Assembly (NCBI RefSeq): GCF_016862635.1
Contig: NZ_BONI01000054.1
Coordinates: 1-64,000 of the forward strand
From: Catellatospora coxensis
Lineage (GTDB): Bacteria > Actinomycetota > Actinomycetes > Mycobacteriales > Micromonosporaceae
DNA length: 64,000 bases
Reading direction: 5' to 3'
Positions 1-7,477 of this stretch are shown in pieces. The stretch's first letter is position 1; each line of letters starts with the position of its first letter. Under the pieces are notes generated by a model. It was not told where the DNA came from, ran no database searches, and worked only from the letters and a program-made list of their open reading frames with translations. The translations under genes and the position numbers were made by a program.

Positions 1-14
1 CGACCGCAACGAAC

Positions 15-63
15 AAACGACGAACCGCACCCGCCGTTGTCCAGCGGGTGCGGTTCGTCGTTT
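15..63. terminator. Perfect 20-bp inverted repeat with 9-nt loop
   Basis: Arms 15-34 and 44-63 are exact reverse complements, with a 9-nt loop. The outer end is AAA on the left arm and TTT on the right. No long T tract follows, so this may be an intrinsic terminator of the actinobacterial type or a cruciform element. What precedes the window is not visible. Confidence 0.55.
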
Positions 64-71
64 CCACAGAA

Positions 72-148
72 CCCGAAGATGATCCGTTTTTGTGGACGCC
101 AGGTGCCCCTATAGCGGCGTCCAGCGTCCACAAAAACAGATCTTCGGG
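72..148. repeat. Long imperfect inverted repeat
   Basis: The left arm 72-99 pairs with the right arm 124-148 almost completely; a 3-nt bulge and one or two mismatches interrupt it. Each arm contains the block TTTTTGTGGACGC or its complement. No coding potential is visible. Together with the hairpin at 15-63 it fills most of the gene-free stretch before the first gene. Confidence 0.5.
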
Positions 149-206
149 ATGGCGAGGCGGCACGTAGCCACGGCGACGCGACCTCACCCCACCCAGACCA
201 AAGTCG

Positions 207-263
207 ATCACGGCCCCAGGGTCGCGACACGCCGTCGAACCCCTCCATAAGTTCATGATCAAC
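207..263. repeat. Dispersed 57-nt repeat, copy A
   Basis: This 57-nt block matches 49 of 57 positions with 19230-19286, without gaps and in the same orientation. Both copies lie just downstream of the stop codon of a minus-strand gene (23 nt and 3 nt away). The core reads CGTCGAACCC followed by GTTCATGATC. It is probably a family-specific dispersed intergenic repeat; its function is unknown. Confidence 0.6.
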
Positions 264-286
264 GCGGTGCTGCGCGAGAGGGTGGG

Positions 287-1306
287 TCAGTGGCCGGGTT
301 GGCGGGTTAGCCAGGGGTCCTTGGCCAGCATGGTGAGGGCCTTGATGGCGTCGGGTTCGTTGTCGAAGGTGGTGGCGTAGCGGGGGCGGGAGTCCGTGGC
401 CGTGCTGAAATACAGGACGCCCTTGATCTGGGGCTGCTGGGGCAGGGCCAGGCGCATCTCGTCGAGCCACGCGGTCCGCTGGCCCGGCTCGCCCTGCACG
501 ACGCCGAACTCGCCGATCAGCAGCGGGCGGGGGCGGTGCCTCGCCCATTCCAGGACCGGGGCCATCAGCTCGGTGAAGCTGTACATCTCCGGGCCGGAGT
601 ACACGTCGGCGCAGAGCCAGTCGACCTGGTCGTCGCCGGGGTAGTACGGCTGGGCGCGGCCGTCCATGAAGCCGTCGGCGTGCGGGCACCAGACCCAGGC
701 CGCGTTGTTCGCGCCGACCTCGGTGAAGATGTTGCGCACGTGCTTCCACGCGGCCACGTAGTCCTCGGGTGAGTGGACCACGTTGAACAGGTTCGGGCGG
801 TCCATCTCCCAGCGGTAGCGCAGCAGGATCGGCGTACGGAAGTCGCGTACGGCCGCCGCGCGCCTGCGGATCTCCTCGTCGTAGACCCCGGTCACGATCG
901 AGCGGGTGTCGGTGCCGGCCCAGGAGATCATGAGCAGCTTGCCGCGGTGGACCAGCTCGTAGTCGTACGTCGAGGGGAAGTCGTCCTGCCACGGGTGGAA
1001 CGAGTGGGCCAGCGCCAGCGGGCGGTCGATCATGTCCTCGAAGCTGTCGATCGCCTCGAGCTGGTCGCCGGTGCGCCGGTTCTGCGCGTTGATGAACGCA
1101 CCGAACCAGGCGCCCGTCTCGGGCACGGCAGGACCACGTCCGGTGGTGGTGAAGGGGCCGGACGCGGCCGCGGGGAGTTGCTTGAGGGTGGGGCTGGGAC
1201 GGGCCGGCACCGCCGGCTCGTCCTCCGGGACGACGGTCGTGCAGCCGGCAGCCGCCACTGCCAGAAGCACCATCACCAGCCCCGCAGCCGGTAATGCTCT
1301 TCTCAT
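287..1306 (-). CDS. GH26-like glycoside hydrolase lipoprotein
   Basis: This 339-aa exported lipoprotein has a signal peptide ending in AAAGC with the lipidated Cys at 22, then a Pro-rich linker to about residue 60. The rest resembles the beta-mannanase (GH26-like) TIM-barrel fold. RYRWEMDRPN places a candidate acid/base Glu at 167, and LLIGEFGVV a candidate nucleophile Glu at 266. The ATG overlaps the upstream flippase stop as ATGA, so it is the last gene of the leftward polysaccharide chain. It probably trims or cleaves the polymer made by this cluster at the cell surface; the substrate is inferred from context only. Mannan specificity is not shown. Confidence 0.75.
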   Translation of the reverse strand: MRRALPAAGLVMVLLAVAAAGCTTVVPEDEPAVPARPSPTLKQLPAAASGPFTTTGRGPAVPETGAWFGAFINAQNRRTGDQLEAIDSFEDMIDRPLALAHSFHPWQDDFPSTYDYELVHRGKLLMISWAGTDTRSIVTGVYDEEIRRRAAAVRDFRTPILLRYRWEMDRPNLFNVVHSPEDYVAAWKHVRNIFTEVGANNAAWVWCPHADGFMDGRAQPYYPGDDQVDWLCADVYSGPEMYSFTELMAPVLEWARHRPRPLLIGEFGVVQGEPGQRTAWLDEMRLALPQQPQIKGVLYFSTATDSRPRYATTFDNEPDAIKALTMLAKDPWLTRQPGH

Positions 1307-2895
1307 GGGACGAGGGACTCCACTGGGGGTGAGGGCTGTGCCGGGGTCTTGCCGCGGCGCCGGAGCGCGCGCAGACCGGCCAGTTGCAGAACGTGCCGGC
1401 ACCGCCACACTACCGCCGCATAGGCGACCGTCGCGACGAGCACCGAGGCGAACCCGACGAGCGGGTGGTCGCCGAGCAGGGCACGGACCAGCAGTGGCAG
1501 GGCGGCGTAGCAGGCGACGGCGGCCGCCATCGCGATGAAGCCGCCCCGGCAGAGGGGGGACAGTCCGTGCCTGCGCTGCAGCTGTACCAGCGGCAGCAGG
1601 TTCTTGATGAGCAGGGCCGCCGACCAGGCGGCCGCGGCGCCGACGATCCCGTAGGGCGGGATCAGCACGATGTTGAGGACCACGTTCACCACGAGGGCGA
1701 GCATCGTCTGGAAGAAGGCGATTCCGGTGTGGCCGGCCATCTCCTGGACCGTGGAGACCATGCCGCACGCGGTCGCGACGAGCATGGTCAGCGACAGCAC
1801 GACGCCGACGAGGCCCGCGTCGCCGCCAGCCGTGTAGCCCTCGCCGAACACGGTCATCAGCTGGCCGCCGAAGATGGCCCAGGTCAGGTAGAACGGCCAG
1901 ATCAGCGCGATGAGCCAGGTGGTGGTCATCTGGTAGAGGCGGTTGGCCTCGTCGTGCTTGTCCTGCGCGAGCAGCCCGGAGAAGCGGTGCTGCACGGTCT
2001 GCCCGAGCGCCTGGCCGCCGAGCTGGCCGATGACCAGGAAGCGGGTGGCGGCGGTGTAGAGCGCGGCGTCCACCGGGCCGCGCAGCGCGGCCATCAGCAC
2101 GACGTCGAGCCGCTGCAGCGCGAGCTGGGCCAGGCCGGTGCCGGCCCGGGGCGAGGCGTAGCGCCAGAAGCGGCTCCAGTCCTCGCCGGTGGGCACCTCG
2201 ACCGGCTGCCCGCCGGAGCGTTCGGCCTTGCGCCGCAGCTTCGCCGACCACAGCACCGCGACGACCAGGCCCAGCGCGTACGGCAGGGACCAGGCCAGGG
2301 CGAGCGAGACCGAGCTGGTCCAGCCCGCCACGAGCACGGCGACGACGCCGAGCAGCTGCAGGCCGGGCCGCAGCACCCGCATGACCATGACGTTGGGCCG
2401 GGTGGTGCCGAGTCCACGGCCGACGGCCAGGTGCACGCCGGTGACGGTGGAGGTGGGCAGGAAGAGGGCGAACACCCGGATCGCGGCGACGGTACCCGCC
2501 GGGGCGTCCGGCAGCATGACGTCGACGAGCCACGGCGCGGCGAACCACAGCCCGGCCGCGAGCAGGATGCTGGCCACCACGACCGGGGTCATGGCGACCC
2601 GCACGGTGGCCCGGATCTTGCCGGTCTCTTCGCGTACCCGCTGCTGCGCGAGCAGGTAGACCACGCCGGTCTCCGCGCCGAGCAGCGCCGCCGCGGACAG
2701 GATCAGGAAGACCGAGGTGAGCGTGAACAGCACTCCGGCGACGCTCGCGTCGAAGCCGCGGGTGACCACGACGGTCAGCGCGAGGCCGGCGACAGCGGAG
2801 ACGCCGGCGCCGACGAGGTTGAACAGGCTGCTGCGCATGACGCGCCCGCGGTCGGCCCCGTAGGCGCCGGCGTGGGCCGGCGCTGGCGCGCTCAT
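1303..2895 (-). CDS. Polysaccharide flippase (Wzx/MurJ-like, MATE/MOP superfamily)
   Basis: A 530-aa integral membrane protein with about 12-14 hydrophobic segments evenly spread from residue 20 to the end, and conserved Arg/Pro-containing loops such as YASPRAGTGLAQLALQRLD. This is typical of lipid-linked oligosaccharide flippases (polysaccharide biosynthesis protein family). The start MSAPAPAHAG is chosen because its ATG overlaps the sulfotransferase stop as ATGA; a later Met (MRSSLFNLVG) would also give a complete first membrane helix. It probably moves the undecaprenyl-linked repeat unit outward for the Wzy-like polymerase of the same operon. Confidence 0.85.
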   Translation of the reverse strand: MSAPAPAHAGAYGADRGRVMRSSLFNLVGAGVSAVAGLALTVVVTRGFDASVAGVLFTLTSVFLILSAAALLGAETGVVYLLAQQRVREETGKIRATVRVAMTPVVVASILLAAGLWFAAPWLVDVMLPDAPAGTVAAIRVFALFLPTSTVTGVHLAVGRGLGTTRPNVMVMRVLRPGLQLLGVVAVLVAGWTSSVSLALAWSLPYALGLVVAVLWSAKLRRKAERSGGQPVEVPTGEDWSRFWRYASPRAGTGLAQLALQRLDVVLMAALRGPVDAALYTAATRFLVIGQLGGQALGQTVQHRFSGLLAQDKHDEANRLYQMTTTWLIALIWPFYLTWAIFGGQLMTVFGEGYTAGGDAGLVGVVLSLTMLVATACGMVSTVQEMAGHTGIAFFQTMLALVVNVVLNIVLIPPYGIVGAAAAWSAALLIKNLLPLVQLQRRHGLSPLCRGGFIAMAAAVACYAALPLLVRALLGDHPLVGFASVLVATVAYAAVVWRCRHVLQLAGLRALRRRGKTPAQPSPPVESLVP

Positions 2896-3761
2896 CGCCG
2901 CCAGCTCGGCTGATGGCCGAGCCACTCGGCGAGCCGGGCGTCGTACGGCGCGAAGTGGTCCTCCAGCCGGGACCGCAACTCGTCGGACATCGGCGAGCGG
3001 GGGCGGGCGTTGTGCTGGTCGTGCACGATGCCGGGCACGTCCGGGATGCCGAGGAACTCGCACACCCCGCTGAAGACGCGCGCGGGGTCGGCGAAGTAGT
3101 CGTGGCTGTCGACGACGTGCAGGCGCTCGCGGCCCACCAGGGACTCCAGGTGCAGCAGCTGCTCGATGTACTGGCCGCGGCCCAGGTGGGCGAGGTGGCG
3201 TACGGCGTGGCTGTGGTACTCCGGGTCGGCGGCCATCTTCTCGCGCTCGCCGGCGAGGCGTCCCGCTTCCAGGGCGACGGCCTGCTCGAACTTCTCGGTC
3301 TCGAAGCCGCGGGCGTACTCGTGGGCGTGGCCGGAGTAGGCGCGCTCCACCGGGTCGCGCAGCAGCACGATCAGCTTGACGCCGGGCAGGTCCTTGGCGA
3401 TGCGCTGGGGCGCGAGCGGGTGCCACATGTAGTAGGGGCTGGCCTCGCCGGTGACCACGGGCATGCCGAGGGTCTGCGCGGTGCGCTCGGCCTTGGTGCG
3501 GCTCACGAAGTGGCCCATGAACCAGGCGTGCCCGCGGTGGTAGTCCATGTCGAAGTAGTGCACGCCCTTGCGGAAGCGCGGCGGCAGGTAGGCCGGGTGC
3601 TGCGCCAGCGCCTTGTGCAGCGACGTGGTGCCGCCGCGCTGGGTGCCGACGATCAGGAAGGACGGCACCATGCGCCGGTCCGCGGTCAGCTGTCCCGCGG
3701 TCCGGGCCAGCGCGCCGGCCTTGCGCCAGACGAACTTGCGTACGCGGCTCTTGACTGCCAT
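2892..3761 (-). CDS. Sulfotransferase (PAPS-dependent)
   Basis: A 289-aa soluble protein. The 5'-phosphosulfate loop is at residues 39-50 (GTQRGGTTSLHK) and the 3'-phosphate region LLRDPVERAYSGHAHE near 125-140, both hallmarks of the sulfotransferase fold. The start codon overlaps the stop of the upstream phosphotransferase as TGATG, and GGGGGAGA sits at ribosome-binding distance; an in-frame ATG nine codons upstream is less likely. Its place inside the capsule-type chain suggests it sulfates a sugar of the polymer or its lipid-linked precursor. The acceptor is unknown. Confidence 0.85.
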   Translation of the reverse strand: MAVKSRVRKFVWRKAGALARTAGQLTADRRMVPSFLIVGTQRGGTTSLHKALAQHPAYLPPRFRKGVHYFDMDYHRGHAWFMGHFVSRTKAERTAQTLGMPVVTGEASPYYMWHPLAPQRIAKDLPGVKLIVLLRDPVERAYSGHAHEYARGFETEKFEQAVALEAGRLAGEREKMAADPEYHSHAVRHLAHLGRGQYIEQLLHLESLVGRERLHVVDSHDYFADPARVFSGVCEFLGIPDVPGIVHDQHNARPRSPMSDELRSRLEDHFAPYDARLAEWLGHQPSWRR

Positions 3762-4984
3762 CAGTTCTCCCCCACCAGAGAAGCCCATCGCCCGCCGAGT
3801 CCGGCGAACGCCCCGTTGATCCACTCGTCGACGCGCCCCATCGGCCGGCCGAGCTCGTCCAGACCGTCGCCGAGGTATCGGCTGCCGATCTCGACGAAGT
3901 ACAGGGCGGCCGTCTCCCGGGCGACCGCGGCATCGACCCCGAGCGGGGCGAGCAGTTCGACGGCCCGCTCGGCGACCGCGCGGGCGGCGACGACCGGGTC
4001 GGTGTGCCGGACCGCGACGGCCTCGTGCAGCTCGAAGTGCAGCGGGTCGTAGCCGACGGGCACGTCCGGGGTGAAGCGTTCGAAGTCCCACAGCAGCAGC
4101 TCGCCGTCGCGGACGGACATGTTGCCGCCGTTCCAGTCGCCGTGCCAGCAGCCGAAGCCGAGCTCGGCCCCGGCGCACTCGGCCAGCGCGCGGCGCATCA
4201 GGGTCGCGGCGGGCCGCTCGCCCAGCACGTCGACCTGGGCCGCGAGCCGGGCGGCGTAGCTGCTGCCGGCGTAGCTGCCGCGGGTGACGCCCTGCACCTG
4301 CGCGATGGAGCGCATCGCGGCGAGGCTGAGCGGGGTCAGCCCGTCCGGCGGGGCGTCCTGGCTCACCGGCAGCGCGCCGACGACGAGCAGGGCCGCGCCG
4401 GCCCACGTGCCGAAGTGCAGCACCTCCGGCACCCGGGCGGGGGCGAGGTCGCGGTCGGCGAGCAGGCGCAGCGCGCGGTGCTCGGCGTCGATCAGGGTCG
4501 TGGTCAGCTCGTTGACGGCCATCTTGGCGTACGCGACGGTGCGCGCCCGGTCGTCGATGAGCTGGAGCACGGGTTTGCGGTTGGCCCGCGGCGGCCCGAA
4601 GCGCACGCTCAGCCGCACCCGCTGTCCCAGCAGCCCGCTGAGGTGCTCGGCCAGCGACGGCTCGGCCCGCACCGCCAGCCGGTCCCGGAAGACCAGGTCA
4701 CCGAGGGTGCGGCGGCCGAGGCCGGTGGAGAAGACCCCGGCGAGCACCCGCTGGCGCAGCCGGTCCTTGGCCGAACGCGGGGCGCTGGTGTGCCGGATGG
4801 CGGCCCCGGCCGCGCGGCGGTCGCCGTGCGGCACCAGCAGCCGGGCCTTGCCGATGGCGGGGACCACGGTGTAGACCTCGTCCGCGGCGTGCGCGCCCCG
4901 GCCGAGGAAGACCCGGTCCGCGGGCGCGCCGACGGTGTCGTCGCCCAGCAGCCGGCCCAGCTCGGTGAGGAACTCGCCGCTCAC
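3761..4984 (-). CDS. Phosphotransferase/kinase-like protein (APH fold)
   Basis: A 407-aa protein whose C-terminal half has the aminoglycoside-phosphotransferase/choline-kinase signature: the catalytic loop CWHGDWNGGNM, then LLLWDFERF supplying the metal-binding Asp. The N-terminal ~150 residues are poorly conserved. The start is GTG (4984-4982), overlapping the stop of a 17-aa mini-ORF as GTGA, with GAGGCGGCGAG as a likely ribosome-binding site inside that mini-ORF. It sits between the polymerase and sulfotransferase genes. It may phosphorylate a sugar or a polymer building block; antibiotic resistance is not suggested by context. Confidence 0.7.
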   Translation of the reverse strand: MSGEFLTELGRLLGDDTVGAPADRVFLGRGAHAADEVYTVVPAIGKARLLVPHGDRRAAGAAIRHTSAPRSAKDRLRQRVLAGVFSTGLGRRTLGDLVFRDRLAVRAEPSLAEHLSGLLGQRVRLSVRFGPPRANRKPVLQLIDDRARTVAYAKMAVNELTTTLIDAEHRALRLLADRDLAPARVPEVLHFGTWAGAALLVVGALPVSQDAPPDGLTPLSLAAMRSIAQVQGVTRGSYAGSSYAARLAAQVDVLGERPAATLMRRALAECAGAELGFGCWHGDWNGGNMSVRDGELLLWDFERFTPDVPVGYDPLHFELHEAVAVRHTDPVVAARAVAERAVELLAPLGVDAAVARETAALYFVEIGSRYLGDGLDELGRPMGRVDEWINGAFAGLGGRWASLVGEN

Positions 4985-5034
4985 CTCGCCGCCTCGTGGC
5001 CGGGAGGGGTGGTCAGGACCGTCGCGCGGCTCAT
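4981..5034 (-). CDS. 17-codon coupled mini-ORF between polymerase and kinase genes
   Basis: A 17-codon reading frame, MSRATVLTTPPGHEAAR, fills the gap between two larger genes. Its ATG overlaps the polymerase stop (ATGA) and its TGA overlaps the kinase GTG (GTGA). The overlaps are seen directly. That it is translated is inferred: it could carry ribosomes across the gap so the kinase is translationally coupled, and its 3' part carries the kinase ribosome-binding site. A functional peptide is less likely. Confidence 0.45.
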   Translation of the reverse strand: MSRATVLTTPPGHEAAR

Positions 5035-6482
5035 GTGTACACCCGGTTCGTCTCGTTGCGCCAGAGCAGGGCCAGCGGGACCATCATGATCACGAGGGTC
5101 ATGCCGGTCGAGTTGTAGATCGTGGAGAACCAGACCGCCAGCGGCACGGTGACGCCCGCGGCGATGCCGAGCCACGAATGGTCGCGGCGGAACCGCCAGC
5201 CCATCCAGAGGAAGAACAGCAGGTAAAGGCCGGCGCCGACGAAGCCCTGCGTGATCAGCAGCATCCACAGCTGGCCATCGCTGCCGATGTCGCGGTTGCC
5301 GCACTGCTCGCAGGACGGGCTCTGGCCGATCGCGATGGACCGCTCGCTGCCGATCGTCTCCGACTGCCCGCCGAACCCGATGATCGGCGAAGCCTTCGCG
5401 GCCTCCAGCGCGGCGGCGTTGAGCGAGGCCCGGCCCTCGTTGGAGTGCGGGTTGTCCATGCGGGCCATCACGGTGCTGCCCAGCGGCGTCGCGAGCACCA
5501 GCAGGCCGGCCACGGCGACCGCGACGAGCACACCGGCGACCGGCATGATGCTGCCGCGGATCGCCATCCGGACCACCAGGTAGGCCAGGATGATGCCCAG
5601 GCCCGCCCAGGTGCCCCGGTTGAGCGAGTAGACGATCGGGACCATCGCGGCGACCAGGATCAGCGAGGGCCAGACCTTGCTCCACAGCCCCTTGGCCTTG
5701 TACAGCGTGGCGAGGATGAACCACGGCAGCAGCACCGCGATGCACTGCCCCCACGCGTTGGTGTACTGGAACGGCGCCGCGGGCCGGGGCGAGGGGGCCT
5801 CGCCGACGATGGTCTGCCACTGGGCGAACTCGATACGCACCGAGGAGCGCACCCAGCCGTTGGCCAGCAGCGACTTCGGCAGCACCTCCGCCAGCGGGGT
5901 CGTCACCGCGATCCGCGGCAGGAGCACGCCCGCGATGCCGCCGACGACGAGCACCACGAAGAAGTACGCCAGGAACTTCACGACGCGTTTGGTCGGCAGC
6001 TCGCGCTCGGTGAGGTTGCCGACGTACAGCAGGACCACGATCGCGGCGAGCATGTCCAGCAGGCGACGGACGAAGGCCAGGATCCGGCCCAGGCCCATCT
6101 CCGGCGGCAGCGCGTTGGGCACGGTGGCGTCCAGCATGACCACGCCGACCAGGCCGAGGAAGCACAGCAGCAGCCAGGCGAAGACCGGGGCGGGCATGCG
6201 TACCCGGCCGCGCCGGAACAGCTCCAGCGCCATCGGGATGGCCAGCAGCGGCACCCAGGCCAGGGTCAGGCCGAGCAGCCAGCCCACCGGGTACAGCACG
6301 ATCATCGCGAACAGCGCCCAGTCGCGGGCCGGGATCGGGTCGCGCTGGCCGCGGCGGTGCAGCACGGCCGCGAGCGGCGGCAGTGCGCGAGCGTGCTCGG
6401 GCGGGGCCGCGACGCCGCGGGAGACCGCGGCCTCGCCGGTGGCTGCGGTGTCCCCCGGCGTACGGCCGGCGGCGGTGCTCAC
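5031..6482 (-). CDS. O-antigen ligase/polymerase-like membrane protein (Wzy-like)
   Basis: A 483-aa polytopic membrane protein with roughly 11-12 hydrophobic helices and one large extracytoplasmic loop (about residues 200-260 and again near 375-410, containing a CEQCGNRD motif). This is the architecture of the O-antigen ligase/Wzy polymerase family. The GTG start at 6482 overlaps the stop of the DUF3048 gene as GTGA. The N-terminal ~60 residues are low-complexity and cytoplasmic. With the flippase and Wzz-like protein it completes a Wzx/Wzy-type export system. Donor and acceptor cannot be read from the sequence. Confidence 0.8.
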   Translation of the reverse strand: MSTAAGRTPGDTAATGEAAVSRGVAAPPEHARALPPLAAVLHRRGQRDPIPARDWALFAMIVLYPVGWLLGLTLAWVPLLAIPMALELFRRGRVRMPAPVFAWLLLCFLGLVGVVMLDATVPNALPPEMGLGRILAFVRRLLDMLAAIVVLLYVGNLTERELPTKRVVKFLAYFFVVLVVGGIAGVLLPRIAVTTPLAEVLPKSLLANGWVRSSVRIEFAQWQTIVGEAPSPRPAAPFQYTNAWGQCIAVLLPWFILATLYKAKGLWSKVWPSLILVAAMVPIVYSLNRGTWAGLGIILAYLVVRMAIRGSIMPVAGVLVAVAVAGLLVLATPLGSTVMARMDNPHSNEGRASLNAAALEAAKASPIIGFGGQSETIGSERSIAIGQSPSCEQCGNRDIGSDGQLWMLLITQGFVGAGLYLLFFLWMGWRFRRDHSWLGIAAGVTVPLAVWFSTIYNSTGMTLVIMMVPLALLWRNETNRVYT

Positions 6483-7477
6483 GAGACGGTCACCTTCGCG
6501 GTCGAGGGCAGCAGCAGGATCCAGGTCGGACCGGGTGACAGCCGCACCACGGACTGCTCCGGGCCGAGGAGGTTGAGGGCGGCGAAGAAGCCGTCCTTGT
6601 TCCACGTCGCCTTCACGCCCTGACCGGCGCCGAAGACCTGGGCCGCGCCCTTGCCGACCGGGTCTGCCATGGCGACCTCACGGTCGAGGGCCTTGACGTC
6701 CTTCTTGTTGTACGGCGTGGTCAGCAGGACCAGGTTGGCCGATGCCACCGGCACCCCGCCGAGCGTGGTCTGCCAGCGCCGGGCCGTCGCGTCGAACTTC
6801 CAGGTCACCGCGGCTTTGCCGGGGGACGCGATGGAGATCGTGGTGGCCGGGGTCGCGCCCATCGCGACCGGCTCGCCCGCCTGGCCGAACTGGAACAGCG
6901 AGGCCAGCAGCTTCTGCTGGGCCGGGGCGGACGCCTGCAGCGTGCCCGTGTTCACGAAGACGCGCCCGGAGACGGTGGTGAACCCGGTCTTCTTCGCCGG
7001 GGTGACCGCGGCCAGCTTCGACAGGGTCAGCAGGTCGAGCCAGCCCTTGGGCGTGCCGTTGTGCACCATGTACGGCTGCAGCTGGTTGAGCAGCTTGATC
7101 TCGGCGGGGCGCACCGCCGCGACCGGGCCGACCTTGTCCGCGGGGGTCGACTGGTACACCGCCGCCACCCGCAGCAGCTTGCCCTCGGCGAACTCCAGCT
7201 CGACGACGTCGGCCTTGTCCAGCCCGACCGGGGCCGCGGCGCCGGTGCCCACCTCGATGGGCACGATGACCGCGGTCTTCGACTTGGTCGCCTCCTCCGT
7301 CTCCAGCCCGGTGAGCGGTGCGCGCGGGCGCACCGCCTCCGGCGACGGCAGCGTGAACGGCGACAGCTCGACGGGAGCCGCCGTCGACGGCGGCTTGGCC
7401 GGGCCGACCGAGCAGCCCGAGGTGAACGCCGCGGCGGCCAGCGCGGCCGCCGCACCCAGGCGCAGTGACCGCTTCAT
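6479..7477 (-). CDS. DUF3048-type lipoprotein
   Basis: A 332-aa exported lipoprotein with lipobox AFTSGC near residue 22. Two regions resemble the DUF3048 (YerB-like) family: around residues 40-125 the pattern ADVVELEFAEGKLLRVAAVY followed by VGPVAAVRPAE, and a C-terminal beta-rich half with WNKDGFFAA. The family's function is unknown. The ATG overlaps the stop of the Wzz-like gene (ATGA) and its own TGA overlaps the polymerase GTG. It may act outside the membrane in polymer assembly or anchoring; this is inferred only from operon position. Confidence 0.7.
   Translation of the reverse strand: MKRSLRLGAAAALAAAAFTSGCSVGPAKPPSTAAPVELSPFTLPSPEAVRPRAPLTGLETEEATKSKTAVIVPIEVGTGAAAPVGLDKADVVELEFAEGKLLRVAAVYQSTPADKVGPVAAVRPAEIKLLNQLQPYMVHNGTPKGWLDLLTLSKLAAVTPAKKTGFTTVSGRVFVNTGTLQASAPAQQKLLASLFQFGQAGEPVAMGATPATTISIASPGKAAVTWKFDATARRWQTTLGGVPVASANLVLLTTPYNKKDVKALDREVAMADPVGKGAAQVFGAGQGVKATWNKDGFFAALNLLGPEQSVVRLSPGPTWILLLPSTAKVTVS

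Noticed and set aside
4935-6623. 562-codon plus-strand open frame opposite the polymerase gene
   Set aside because: Low-complexity translation; the minus frame encodes a clear polytopic membrane protein with coupled start and stop.
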